Positions 47,935 to 55,334 of a DNA stretch of 64,000 nucleotides are shown in pieces. The position numbers and the translations under genes were made by a program. The notes under the pieces are model-generated. The model made no database searches, had not been told where the DNA came from, and saw only the letters and a list, made by a program, of their open reading frames with translations. Positions within the stretch are counted from its first letter, which is position 1. Each line of letters opens with the position of its first letter. The DNA lies in NCBI RefSeq assembly GCF_023146395.1, contig NZ_JAGLCD010000010.1, positions 107,252 to 171,251 on the forward strand, read 5' to 3'. The stretch comes from Aeromicrobium sp. GTDB taxonomy: Bacteria; Actinomycetota; Actinomycetes; Propionibacteriales; Nocardioidaceae.

Positions 47935-48585
47935 ATGAACGACTACGACGTCGCCACCGCCGCCTTCGCCCGTGCGGTTCGCGGTGGTCGGGAGTCCTTG
48001 GTCGACGTTGCACTCGTGGTGGGAGCGAGTGCAGCGTCGCAGGGGGTCTCGCTGGTCGAGGCGGTCGAGCGGATCGCCGAGCTCAGCCCGGGCCGCGAAC
48101 CCCCGTACGTGGCAGTTCGCTCGGTGGTGGAGGCGTGGACGGGGAGCGCTCCGCCTCCGGTCACCGACGCGGACTGCCACGACCCGCTCACGGCGCTCAC
48201 GTCGGTGTCGCACCTGCGGACCCGGCTCGACGACGTGTACCGGCAGGCCGGACATCGCGGTGGGGAGCCCGCGGTGTCGCACGTGCTGGTCGTCGTCGAG
48301 CTGGGGCGTCGCGGAGCCCATGGCCTCGAGGACGATCTCTGGGGTATCGAGGTCGGCCACGCGCTCGCCGTGGCGTTCCCGGCGCACGAGACCGTGGCCC
48401 GGCTCGCCCCGGACCGGTTCGCCGCGCTGACGCAGGCCGAGGACGCCGATGTCGTGGGTCTGGCCGTGCTGGCACGTCTGCTGCGCGAGGGCCTGGCCGG
48501 CGAGCCCGAGCCCCGGGTGTGGGTCGAACGGCTGCCGCACGACGGCGACGCCGTGACCTGGGTGCTGTCGCGGCTCACGGAGTAG
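47935..48585 (+). CDS. Protein with a degenerate GGDEF-like segment, unknown function
   Basis: A 216-residue soluble protein. The segment DPLTALTSVSHLRTRLDDVYRQ near residues 83-104 looks like the DPLTGLxNRRxLxxxL opening of a GGDEF domain, and a mixed alpha/beta sequence follows (VLVVVELGRRG; HALAVAFPAHETVARLAPDRFAALTQ), again like GGDEF topology. The catalytic GGDEF residues are absent, so it cannot make cyclic di-GMP. The first 75 residues are helical. It diverges from the fused sigma gene. A sensor or scaffold role is possible. The stop codon lies in the first unit of a tandem repeat. Confidence 0.55.
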   Translation: MNDYDVATAAFARAVRGGRESLVDVALVVGASAASQGVSLVEAVERIAELSPGREPPYVAVRSVVEAWTGSAPPPVTDADCHDPLTALTSVSHLRTRLDDVYRQAGHRGGEPAVSHVLVVVELGRRGAHGLEDDLWGIEVGHALAVAFPAHETVARLAPDRFAALTQAEDADVVGLAVLARLLREGLAGEPEPRVWVERLPHDGDAVTWVLSRLTE

Positions 48586-48632
48586 TCGCACGGAGTAGTT
48601 GCACGCAGTAGCCGCACGCAGTAGTCGCCGGC
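48581..48632. repeat. Tandem 13-bp repeat, four units
   Basis: AGTAGTCGCACGG, AGTAGTTGCACGC, AGTAGCCGCACGC, AGTAGTCGCCGGC follow each other exactly, 48581-48632. The first unit contains the stop codon of the gene at 47935, and the array runs towards the YedK promoter. Regulator-binding iterons or simple slippage are both possible. Confidence 0.8.
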
Positions 48633-48644
48633 GGCACGGTCTGC

Positions 48645-48650
48645 CACGCT
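48645..48650 (+). promoter_or_regulatory. Possible leaderless -10 CACGCT
   Basis: CACGCT six bases before the ATG at 48657, one base from TANNNT. The tandem repeat lies over the -35 region. Confidence 0.4.
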
Positions 48651-48656
48651 GGGAGC

Positions 48657-49409
48657 ATGTGCGGCCGATACGCCACGACCCGGACGTCCCAGAAGCTCAG
48701 CGACGACTTCGGGGCGACCCTTGCGGTGAGCGAGGACGAGATCGCTGCCGACTTCAACATGGCGCCCACCAAGCGCGCGCCGCTGGTCATCGCGCGGGCC
48801 GCGGACGACTCCGCCGCCACCACGCGCGAGCTGCTGACCGCGCGGTGGGGCCTGGTGCCGAGCTGGGCCAAGGACGTCTCGATCGGCAAGCGGATGATCA
48901 ACGCGCGGTCCGAGACGGTCGACGAGAAGCCGTCGTTCAAGCGGGCGTTCGCACGGCGTCGCGCCGTCGTGCCGCTCGACGGCTTCTACGAGTGGTACCA
49001 GGGCCCCGACACCGGTTCCGGCAAGCCGCCCAAGCAGCCGTTCTTCATCACGGGCCACACGCCGGACGGCGGGGGCGAGGGCCTGGGGGTCGCCGGGCTC
49101 TACGAGTTCTGGAAGCCGAAGGATGCCGACGTGCCCGAGGGTGACGAGGCGGAGTGGCTCGTGACGTTCACGATCCTCACGACGGCGGCCGAGGGCGAGG
49201 ACGGTCGGTTGCACGACCGCGCCCCCTGGATCGTGGCGCCGGAGCACCTCGACGCCTGGCTCGACCCGACACCCCACCCGAAGGACGACCTGTTCGCCCT
49301 GCTCCAGCCCGCGACGCCCGGCCGTCTCCAGGCGTGGCCGGTCTCGACCGCGGTCAACAACGTCCGCAACAACGGTCCGGAGCTGCTGCGACCGCTGCCC
49401 GCGGAATAG
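48657..49409 (+). CDS. yedK: SRAP-family DNA-protein crosslink peptidase (YedK/HMCES type)
   Basis: A 250-residue SRAP protein. Cys2 in MCGRYATT is the residue that forms a covalent thiazolidine with abasic sites in single-stranded [13 protein letters not shown] near 72, [19 protein letters not shown] near 87-105 and [11 protein letters not shown] near 112-122 (catalytic Glu) are family motifs, and [20 protein letters not shown] near 194 contains the conserved His. The motif is usually HDRMP; here it is HDRAP. It shields abasic sites during replication. Known under SOS control in some bacteria, but no LexA box was seen. The SigR promoter of the next gene begins inside its stop region. Confidence 0.92.
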   Translation: MCGRYATTRTSQKLSDDFGATLAVSEDEIAADFNMAPTKRAPLVIARAADDSAATTRELLTARWGLVPSWAKDVSIGKRMINARSETVDEKPSFKRAFARRRAVVPLDGFYEWYQGPDTGSGKPPKQPFFITGHTPDGGGEGLGVAGLYEFWKPKDADVPEGDEAEWLVTFTILTTAAEGEDGRLHDRAPWIVAPEHLDAWLDPTPHPKDDLFALLQPATPGRLQAWPVSTAVNNVRNNGPELLRPLPAE

Positions 49410-49428
49410 GTCCCCGACGGTCGTCGTT
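49403..49428 (+). promoter_or_regulatory. SigR-type promoter: GGAAT-N18-GTT
   Basis: GGAAT (49403-49407), exactly 18 bases, GTT (49426-49428) matches the SigR/SigH consensus GGAAT-N18-GTT. GGAAT overlaps the end of the YedK gene. Transcripts from here would carry GGAGG and the ATG at 49450, an extended start for SigR. Confidence 0.85.
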
Positions 49429-49480
49429 GACGGTCGTGAAGGAGGCACCATGCTCGTCTGTGACGCACCCGCTCGGCCGG

Positions 49481-49486
49481 TAGGCT
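49481..49486 (+). promoter_or_regulatory. Leaderless -10 TAGGCT inside the extended sigR frame
   Basis: TAGGCT eight bases before the ATG at 49495. It lies inside the reading frame opened at 49450, so it would give a shorter SigR. Confidence 0.6.
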
Positions 49487-49494
49487 CGACCCCA

Positions 49495-50118
49495 ATGGAT
49501 GACATCGACCGCACGGCTGACTCAGCCAGTGCCGACGAGACCCCGGAGCAGCGCCAGGCGCGCTTCGAGGCCGACGCCCTGCCCTACCTCGACCAGCTCT
49601 ACTCGGCCGGCCTGCGGATGACCCGCAACCCGGCCGATGCCGAGGACCTCGTGCAGGAGACGTTCGCCAAGGCGTTCTCGTCGTTCCACCAGTTCCGGCC
49701 GGGCACCAACCTCAAGGCCTGGTTGTACCGGATCCTCACCAACACCTACATCAACTCCTACCGCAAGAAGCAGCGCCAGCCGCAGCAGGTCAGCGAGGAC
49801 ATCGAGGACTGGCAGATCGCGGCGGCCGCGGCGCACACCTCGGCCGGCCTGAAGTCGGCCGAGATGGTCGCGCTGGAGCACCTGCCCGACTCCGACGTCA
49901 AGGACGCCCTGCAGGCGCTGCCCGAGGACTTCCGCTACGCGGTGTACCTCGCCGACGTCGAGGGGTTCCCGTACAAGGAGATCGCCGAGATCATGGACAC
50001 GCCCATCGGCACCGTGATGTCGCGGCTGCACCGGGGGCGCCGGCAGCTGCGCGAGCTGCTCGCCGACTACGCCCGTGACCGCGGCATGGCGGTCGCGGCT
50101 CCGGAGGTGACGTCATGA
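49495..50118 (+). CDS. sigR: Thiol-oxidative-stress ECF sigma factor SigR/SigH
   Basis: A 207-residue ECF sigma factor (222 if started at ATG 49450). Region 2 covers about 25-95 ([67 protein letters not shown]), region 4 about 135-190 ([45 protein letters not shown]). These are near-identical to SigR/SigH proteins, which respond to disulfide stress through a zinc anti-sigma. Two starts are well supported: 49450 behind GGAGGCACC and the SigR-type promoter, and 49495 behind a leaderless TAGGCT. The anti-sigma gene overlaps the stop by ATGA. Confidence 0.94.
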   Translation: MDDIDRTADSASADETPEQRQARFEADALPYLDQLYSAGLRMTRNPADAEDLVQETFAKAFSSFHQFRPGTNLKAWLYRILTNTYINSYRKKQRQPQQVSEDIEDWQIAAAAAHTSAGLKSAEMVALEHLPDSDVKDALQALPEDFRYAVYLADVEGFPYKEIAEIMDTPIGTVMSRLHRGRRQLRELLADYARDRGMAVAAPEVTS

Positions 50119-50414
50119 CGTGCGACGGACCTGACTGCGGCGACGCGCTGCAGAATCTGTACCTGTTCATCGACCGCGAGATCGATGACGCCTCCTGCGA
50201 GGAGGTCCAGTCGCACCTCGACAGCTGCAGCGACTGCCTGACCGAGTACGACCTCGAGCAGGTCGTGCGCAGCCTCGTCTCGCGCTCCTGCCAGGAGGCG
50301 GCGCCGGAGCCACTGCGTCAGAAGGTCCTGCAGTCGATCCGCGCCGTGCAGGTCGAGATCGACGGTGCCCGGGTCACGCGCACCACGGTCACCGAGACCC
50401 GCATCATCGAGTAA
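50115..50414 (+). CDS. rshA: Zinc-binding redox anti-sigma factor RsrA/RshA
   Basis: A 99-residue ZAS anti-sigma. The zinc site is H34-x3-C38-x2-C41 (HLDSCSDC) plus an N-terminal Cys, probably C8, matching C11 of Streptomyces RsrA. C3 and C28 are extra. Disulfide formation releases zinc and frees SigR. The C-terminal 35 residues ([23 protein letters not shown]) are the usual variable tail. ATGA overlap with sigR ensures equal production. A 13-bp terminator follows. Confidence 0.93.
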   Translation: MTCDGPDCGDALQNLYLFIDREIDDASCEEVQSHLDSCSDCLTEYDLEQVVRSLVSRSCQEAAPEPLRQKVLQSIRAVQVEIDGARVTRTTVTETRIIE

Positions 50415-50428
50415 GCCGGTGCTGAACG

Positions 50429-50460
50429 ACGAAACCCCCGCCAGAGTGCGGGGGTTTCGT
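50429..50460. terminator. Bidirectional terminator after rshA
   Basis: ACGAAACCCCCGC (50429-50441) pairs perfectly with GCGGGGGTTTCGT (50448-50460) around CAGAGT. A T-tract is present in the arm. It separates rshA from the convergent bL37 gene. Confidence 0.9.
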
Positions 50461-50474
50461 GTCTCACACAGAAG

Positions 50475-50549
50475 TCACGCGTTGGGGCGCTTGCCGTGGT
50501 TCGCGCCCTTCTTGCGGCGTGCGCGGCGCTTGCGTCCGGTCTTGCCCAT
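50475..50549 (-). CDS. 50S ribosomal protein bL37, 24 residues
   Basis: A 24-residue, very basic protein, MGKTGRKRRARRKKGANHGK followed by RPNA. The ending ANHGKRPNA and the length match the actinobacteria-specific ribosomal protein bL37 first seen in mycobacterial ribosome structures. GAGGAGG lies 5 bases before the ATG at 50549, one of the best ribosome sites in the window. It lies after the sigR-rshA terminator and is convergent with it. Too small for ordinary gene finders, but basic composition, start signal and C-terminus agree. Confidence 0.82.
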   Translation of the reverse strand: MGKTGRKRRARRKKGANHGKRPNA

Positions 50550-50590
50550 GGGATCCTCCTCGAAGAATTGACCCCCCATGGTCGCACAGG

Positions 50591-50938
50591 TCAGAGGCGG
50601 GCGAGGAACCGCTCCCGGTCGACCACGGCCCGCACCACGGTGCCGCTCGCGACGACGGTGCCGCCGTCGCGTGCCTCGACGGCGAACGTCGCGCTGCGCT
50701 CGGTCCGCTCCGTGACCTCTGCGTGCACCTCGATCATCGCGCCGACCGGCGACGGGGCGAGGTGACGGACGTCGACGTGGGTCCCGACGCTCGTGAGCTG
50801 CGGCTCCAGCTCCAGCGCGGCCATGGTGGCGGCCTCGCACCACGCGATCACGACGGGGGTGCCGAGGACGTCCAGATCGCCGCTGCCCACCGCGCGGGCG
50901 GTGTCGTCGGCGGTGACGGTGCGGGTCAGGTCGGCCAT
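50591..50938 (-). CDS. Hotdog-fold thioesterase (FlK-like)
   Basis: A 115-residue hotdog protein: SGDLDVLGTPVVIAWCEAATMAALELEPQLTSVGTHVDVRHLAPSPVG near residues 19-66, which is the FlK/thioesterase pattern with the long central helix and a V-G-T-H motif, and AVEARDGGTVVASGTVVRAVVD for the last strands. FlK hydrolyses fluoroacetyl-CoA; relatives clear unwanted acyl-CoAs. The catalytic Thr-Glu-His set of FlK is roughly conserved (T27, E35, H59-H64 region) but not certain. Leaderless -10 TAGACT lies seven bases before the ATG. Confidence 0.78.
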   Translation of the reverse strand: MADLTRTVTADDTARAVGSGDLDVLGTPVVIAWCEAATMAALELEPQLTSVGTHVDVRHLAPSPVGAMIEVHAEVTERTERSATFAVEARDGGTVVASGTVVRAVVDRERFLARL

Positions 50939-50945
50939 GCGGGCG

Positions 50946-50951
50946 AGTCTA
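50946..50951 (-). promoter_or_regulatory. Leaderless -10 element TAGACT (minus strand)
   Basis: TAGACT on the minus strand, seven bases before the ATG at 50938. Its start overlaps the last codons of the upstream ABC gene. Confidence 0.58.
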
Positions 50952-52706
50952 GGTGCCGGACCACGCGTGCCAGAGCGTCGCGTAGCGGCCGCCGGTCGCG
51001 ACGAGCTCGTCGTGCGTGCCCTGCTCGACGATGCGGCCGTGGTCCATCACGACGACCCGGTCGGCGCTCTGCGCCTGCGTGAGGCGGTGGGCGACGACGA
51101 GCGCGGTGCGTCCGCGGACGATCTGCGACGCGGCGACCTCGAGATCGCGGGCGCCGGAGGACCCGGCCTCGGCGGTGGCCTCGTCCAGGACCACGTAGGG
51201 CGGGTCCAGCAGGACGACGCGCGCGAGGGCGAGCTGCTGCGCCTGGGCGCTCGTGAGGGCGTGGCCGAAGCTGCCCACCCGGGTGTCGAGCCCCTCGGGG
51301 AGCGACGTGACCCACCGACGTGCCCCGACGACCTCGAGCGCGGCCAGCAGCGCCTCGTCGTCGGCCTGGGGGGCGGCCAGGGACAGGTTCTCCCGGAGGG
51401 AGCCGGTGAAGACGTGCACCTCCTGGCTCACGACGGCGACGTGACGGCGCACGGTGGCGCTGCCGAGCTCGTCGACGGCGCGACCTGACAGGAAGGTCCG
51501 GCCGGAGGTGGGGGAGGCCAGGCCGGCGGCGATCGCAGCGACGGTCGACTTGCCGGCCCCGCTCGCGCCGACGACAGCCACCCGTTCGCCAGGCTCCACG
51601 ACGAGGTCGACCCCGTGCAGGACCGGGGTGCCGGGCTCCCACTCGTGGCCGACGCCCCGCAGCTCCAGGCGGGCCGGCGCGCCGAGCGCCTCGGCGCGGT
51701 CGTCGTGCTCGGGCAGCAGCGCGACGCCGGCCAGCCGGGTCAGCGAGGCTCCGGCGGACTGCACGTCGTCGAACACGAAGAGCACGCCGCCGATGGGGTT
51801 GAACAGCCGGTGGAAGTAGAGGGCCGCCGCGGTGGCCGCGCCGACCGTGACGACGTCTTCCCGCACGAGCACGAAGCCGGCCGTCAGGACGATGACGACG
51901 CCGATCGCCTCGGCCCGGTTCATGCGGGCGCCGTACCGCATGAGCACCCAGAACGTGCGGAGCGCGAGCTCGCGGGCGTTGACCGAGGTGCGGTCGATCT
52001 CCCCCAGGGCCGGCGCCTCGCGAGCGAAGGCGCGGATCGTCGGGGCGTGCTCCAGGGTCGACATCAGCGCCTCGGCGCGCTCGCCCTGCGCGACCCGCTC
52101 GGCGCGGTACACGGGACCGGACCGGGGCAGGTACCAGCGCAGCGCGGTGACGTATCCCGGCACCGCGAGCGCGCCGGCCAGGCCGAGTCGCCAGTCGAGC
52201 GCGAACAGGCCGCCGGCCGTGAACACGATGGCCGTGAGCGAGGTCAGCAGCAGGGGCACGGCCTCGTCGAGCGAGTCGGTCACGGTACGCACGTCGTCGC
52301 CGACCCGGGCCATGACGTCGCCCGTGCCGGCCTTCTCGAGCTGGCCGGAGTCGAGGTGCAGCGAGCGGTCGAGCACGTCCTCACGCAGGTCGGCCAGCAC
52401 GGGGATCGTGGCCTGGGCGAGCGCCGCGACGGCGGCGGCCGCGGCGACCGCCCCGACGGCGGCGGCGACCACGATCGCCAGCACCGGCACGGTCAGGTCG
52501 CCGGAGTCGCCACCGGCCTGGACCCGGTCGACGATCGCGCCGAGGGCCCGCGGCGCGACGATGCCGGCCGCTCCCGTGAGGAGGAACGCCGTGATCGCCA
52601 GAGCGGCCACGGCGGGGCGCCGGCGGAACCGGCGCACCAGGAGGCGGGCCGTGTCGCGGCCCGAGGCGATCGGCAAGAGCTCGCGCTGCGGGTCGTGCGC
52701 CCTCAC
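50949..52706 (-). CDS. ABC transporter half-unit with intact Walker motifs but degenerate signature
   Basis: A 585-residue type IV ABC subunit with six membrane helices in residues about 30-310 and an ATPase domain from about 345. Walker A GASGAGKST contains Lys386, Walker B is YVVLDEATAE with the catalytic Glu, and the H-loop is VVAHRL; all are intact. The signature LSGGQ is replaced by LTSAQ. Its partner at 52703 shows the reverse, so the two should form one working and one dead ATP site. GTG start overlapping the partner's stop as GTGA. With the divergent siderophore-interacting protein and iron box, a siderophore transporter of the IrtAB kind is likely. Confidence 0.88.
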   Translation of the reverse strand: MRAHDPQRELLPIASGRDTARLLVRRFRRRPAVAALAITAFLLTGAAGIVAPRALGAIVDRVQAGGDSGDLTVPVLAIVVAAAVGAVAAAAAVAALAQATIPVLADLREDVLDRSLHLDSGQLEKAGTGDVMARVGDDVRTVTDSLDEAVPLLLTSLTAIVFTAGGLFALDWRLGLAGALAVPGYVTALRWYLPRSGPVYRAERVAQGERAEALMSTLEHAPTIRAFAREAPALGEIDRTSVNARELALRTFWVLMRYGARMNRAEAIGVVIVLTAGFVLVREDVVTVGAATAAALYFHRLFNPIGGVLFVFDDVQSAGASLTRLAGVALLPEHDDRAEALGAPARLELRGVGHEWEPGTPVLHGVDLVVEPGERVAVVGASGAGKSTVAAIAAGLASPTSGRTFLSGRAVDELGSATVRRHVAVVSQEVHVFTGSLRENLSLAAPQADDEALLAALEVVGARRWVTSLPEGLDTRVGSFGHALTSAQAQQLALARVVLLDPPYVVLDEATAEAGSSGARDLEVAASQIVRGRTALVVAHRLTQAQSADRVVVMDHGRIVEQGTHDELVATGGRYATLWHAWSGT

Positions 52707-54412
52707 CGGAGCACCTCCTCGCGGTACCTCGGGTCCTCCTGGAGCACGTGGTGCGGCGCGACCCGGACGACGCGTCCCTCGCGGATCCAGACGACGTGGT
52801 CGGCCGCGGCCAGGAGCGTGGGCGAGGTCGTGACGACGAGCGTCGCGGTGTCACGACCCAGTCGGGACTGCAGCCCGGTCGCGATCTGCTGCTCCGTGAC
52901 CGCGTCGATCGCCGTCGTGGGGTCGCGCAGCACCAGGACGGGTGGCGCGACGGCGAGCGAGCGGGCGAGGGTGAGGCGCTGGCGCTGGCCGCCCGACAGG
53001 CTGCTGCCGCCGGACCGGACGGCGTGGTCGAGGCCGTCCGGGTGCGCCGCCACGACGTCGTGGCCCGCTGAGGCGGTCAGGACCTCGTCGAGCGTGGCGG
53101 GGTCGAGGGTGCCGTCGGGGTCGATCGCCGTGCGGATCGTCCCCTCGGGCGGGCTCGCCTCGTGCGGGACGACCAGCAGGGTCGCGCGGCGGTCGGCCGC
53201 CGCCAGCGACCGCAGGTCGACGCCCGCGATCGTGACGGCACCGCCGTCGGGGCGGACGGAGCCGTCGAGCAGCCCGATGAGCGAGTCGGCGCTGGCGGGG
53301 CGGTCGCACACGACGGCGACGAGCTGACCCGGCCCGCAGGTCAGGTCGACCTCCGTGAGGGAGCTCGTCGTGGCGCGGCGGAGCCGGAGCTCGCGCGGGA
53401 CGCCCGCCGGGAGCCGGTCGGGGCCGTCGAGGATCAGGACGGGACTCGCCAACGCCGTGTGCAGGCGTCGGGCCGAGGCCGTGCTCGCGGCGAACTGGGC
53501 CGTGAGCGCGCCGAGCAGCGCGATCGGCTCGGCCAGGAACTGGGTCAGGCCGACGATCGCGACGAGCTCGCCGAGCGTCAGGTCGCCCTCCATCGCCTTC
53601 GAGCCGGCGAGCCAGGCGACGACGGCCAGGAAGAGGCCGGAGACCACCGTGGTCAGGCCGGTCATGTAGCCCCACGACCGGGCCGTCACGATGCTCGAGG
53701 CGCGGGCCGCACGACTCGACGCGCGGTAGCGGCCGCTCGCGGCGTCCTCGGCACCGATGCCCTTGATCGGGCGCAGCCCGGCGACCAGGTCGCCGCCGAG
53801 ACCGGCGACCCGGGCGATCGCCGCCTGCTCGCGCTCGGTCCGGCGCGCGACGACGGGGGAGACCAGCTGCGTGATGCCCACCGTGATCGGGACGCCGAAC
53901 AGGATGACGAGCGCGAGCGTGACGTCGGTGCGGGCGAGGTACACCGCCGTGGCGCCGACCGTGACGACCGAGGCCACCGTGAAGCCGAACTGGCGCACGA
54001 GCAGCGAGACCTTGTCGGCATCGGCCGTCGCGAGCGACAGCCACTCACCGGCCAGCTTCGGGTCGTCGGCGGGCAGGACCGCCTGGCCGGCGACCTCGAG
54101 CCGGATGCGGTGCGACTCGAGCTGCACCGCGCGGTTCATGAACGTCGCCCCGAACCGGTAGCCGTAGCTCAGGAAGGTGAAGATGACGGCGATCGCGAGG
54201 CACGACAGCAGGAACGGCCCGAGGTCGCCGGTCTCGACGCCGACGTCGATCGTGACGCCGATCATGACCGGGACGAGGGCCTCGCACAGCTGCCACAGCA
54301 CGATCAGCGGGGTGCCGCACGCGATCAGGCCCGCATTGCGGGTGAGCGGTCCGAAGAGGATCTGCCGGGAGGTGCGCACCGTCGCCGGTGCCGTGCTGCT
54401 CTCCGTCCCCAC
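52703..54412 (-). CDS. ABC transporter half-unit with intact signature but dead Walker motifs
   Basis: A 569-residue partner subunit. The membrane domain spans about 20-310. In the ATPase domain the Walker A loop is CDRPASADS, with no Lys; Walker B reads VLVLRDPTTAI, lacking the catalytic Glu; and the H-loop reads VVTTSPTLL, lacking His. The signature SSLSGGQRQRLTLARSL is perfect. It therefore supplies LSGGQ to the partner's Walker site. The GTG start follows a leaderless TAGCCT -10 that is covered by an iron-box-like sequence, so expression should rise when iron is scarce. Confidence 0.88.
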   Translation of the reverse strand: MGTESSTAPATVRTSRQILFGPLTRNAGLIACGTPLIVLWQLCEALVPVMIGVTIDVGVETGDLGPFLLSCLAIAVIFTFLSYGYRFGATFMNRAVQLESHRIRLEVAGQAVLPADDPKLAGEWLSLATADADKVSLLVRQFGFTVASVVTVGATAVYLARTDVTLALVILFGVPITVGITQLVSPVVARRTEREQAAIARVAGLGGDLVAGLRPIKGIGAEDAASGRYRASSRAARASSIVTARSWGYMTGLTTVVSGLFLAVVAWLAGSKAMEGDLTLGELVAIVGLTQFLAEPIALLGALTAQFAASTASARRLHTALASPVLILDGPDRLPAGVPRELRLRRATTSSLTEVDLTCGPGQLVAVVCDRPASADSLIGLLDGSVRPDGGAVTIAGVDLRSLAAADRRATLLVVPHEASPPEGTIRTAIDPDGTLDPATLDEVLTASAGHDVVAAHPDGLDHAVRSGGSSLSGGQRQRLTLARSLAVAPPVLVLRDPTTAIDAVTEQQIATGLQSRLGRDTATLVVTTSPTLLAAADHVVWIREGRVVRVAPHHVLQEDPRYREEVLR

Positions 54413-54416
54413 CTGA

Positions 54417-54435
54417 TGAGGCTACCCTCACCTGA
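54417..54435. promoter_or_regulatory. IdeR/DmdR-like iron box over divergent promoters
   Basis: On the minus strand TCAGGTGAGGGTAGCCTCA matches TTAGGTTAGGCTAACCTAA at 14 of 19 positions. It covers the ABC operon's leaderless -10 (TAGCCT, 54424-54419, six bases before GTG 54412) and lies at the -35 position of the divergent gene (54458). Confidence 0.7.
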
Positions 54436-54445
54436 ACCGTGGGGG

Positions 54446-54451
54446 CAGAAT
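54446..54451 (+). promoter_or_regulatory. Leaderless -10 CAGAAT of the siderophore-interacting protein
   Basis: CAGAAT six bases before the GTG at 54458; one base from TANNNT. Confidence 0.45.
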
Positions 54452-54457
54452 GGGGGC

Positions 54458-55246
54458 GTGCCAGCCACAGGGATCCGCGAGCTCGAGGTGCTCCGGCGGG
54501 AGGTCGTCACTCCGCGCATGGTGCGCGTCGTCCTCGGCGGCCCCGGGCTCGCGGGCTTCGCGAGCACCACGGCGCCCGACGAGCACGTCAAGCTCGTGTT
54601 CCCCGACCCCGACGGGACGACGCGGCCGCCGGTGCTGGGCGACGACGGCGAGACCCTCGTCTGGCCGCGACCGTTCCCCGAGAACCGCGAGTACACGATC
54701 CGCCGGTTCGACGAGGCGGCCGGCGAGGTGTGGATCGACTTCGTCGTCCACCCCGGCGGACTGGCCTCCGACTGGGCCCAGCAGGCCGAGCGCGGCGAGT
54801 CGCTCTGGGTCGCCGGTCCGCGTCCCTCCGACCCGGTGCCGCCCGAGCTCGACCACCACGTGCTGCTGGCCGACCACACCGCGCTGCCGGCGGTGGCCCG
54901 GTGGCTCGAGGAGCTCCGCGACGGCGTCGACGCCCAGGTAGCCGTCCTCGTGCCCGATGCCGCTGAGGAGCAGGACCTCGCGGTCCGCCCCGGGGTGTCG
55001 GTCGTGTGGCTGCACCTCGACGACCCCGACGTCGCTGCCGCAGGCGATGACGTACTGGGCCGCCACCTCGACGCCCTGGACCTCCCCGGCGACGGGCGGG
55101 TGTTCCTCTGGGCGGCCGGAGAGGCCGGCGTGCTCAAGCCGGTCCGTCGCTGGGCCCGGGCCCACGGTTTCGCCCGCGGCACGTGCGACATCGCCGGCTA
55201 CTGGCGCAAGGAGCGCACCACCGCCGTCCGCACCACCCGCCGCTGA
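54458..55246 (+). CDS. Siderophore-interacting protein (FAD ferric-siderophore reductase)
   Basis: A 262-residue SIP/ViuB protein. The FAD-binding part has REVVTPRMVRVVLGGPGLAGF, then PENREYTIRRFDEAAGEVWIDFVVHPGGLASDWAQQAERGESLWVAGPR near residues 78-125, where R-x-Y-T-x-R contacts FAD and HPGGLASDWA is the SIP hallmark. The NAD(P)-binding half has LLADHTALPAVARWLEEL near 138 and VFLWAAGEAGVLKPVRRWAR near 210. It reduces ferric siderophores to release iron in the cytoplasm. In mycobacterial IrtA this domain is fused to the ABC subunit; here it is separate but divergent from an ABC pair. GTG start; iron box upstream. Confidence 0.92.
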   Translation: MPATGIRELEVLRREVVTPRMVRVVLGGPGLAGFASTTAPDEHVKLVFPDPDGTTRPPVLGDDGETLVWPRPFPENREYTIRRFDEAAGEVWIDFVVHPGGLASDWAQQAERGESLWVAGPRPSDPVPPELDHHVLLADHTALPAVARWLEELRDGVDAQVAVLVPDAAEEQDLAVRPGVSVVWLHLDDPDVAAAGDDVLGRHLDALDLPGDGRVFLWAAGEAGVLKPVRRWARAHGFARGTCDIAGYWRKERTTAVRTTRR

Positions 55247-55258
55247 ATTGCCGCTCGC

Positions 55259-55322
55259 GAGAGAGTTTGTTGGTGGTCAGGAGAGAGTTTGTTGGTGGTC
55301 ACGGGCGAGTTTGTTGCTGCCG
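55259..55322. repeat. Tandem 22-bp repeat, two full units and one partial
   Basis: Two 22-base units at 55259-55280 and 55281-55302, each starting GAGAGAGTTTGTTGGTGGTC, differ at the last base. A diverged third unit (GGGCGAGTTTGTTGCTGCCG) follows to 55322. The T-rich GTTTGTTG stands out from the GC-rich surroundings. It lies between convergent genes. Confidence 0.8.
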
Positions 55323-55334
55323 GACGCGCCCGAG

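Noticed and set aside
48581..48632. 13-bp tandem repeat as a CRISPR or plasmid-type origin
   Set aside because: Units are too short, have no spacers, and no replication gene is adjacent.
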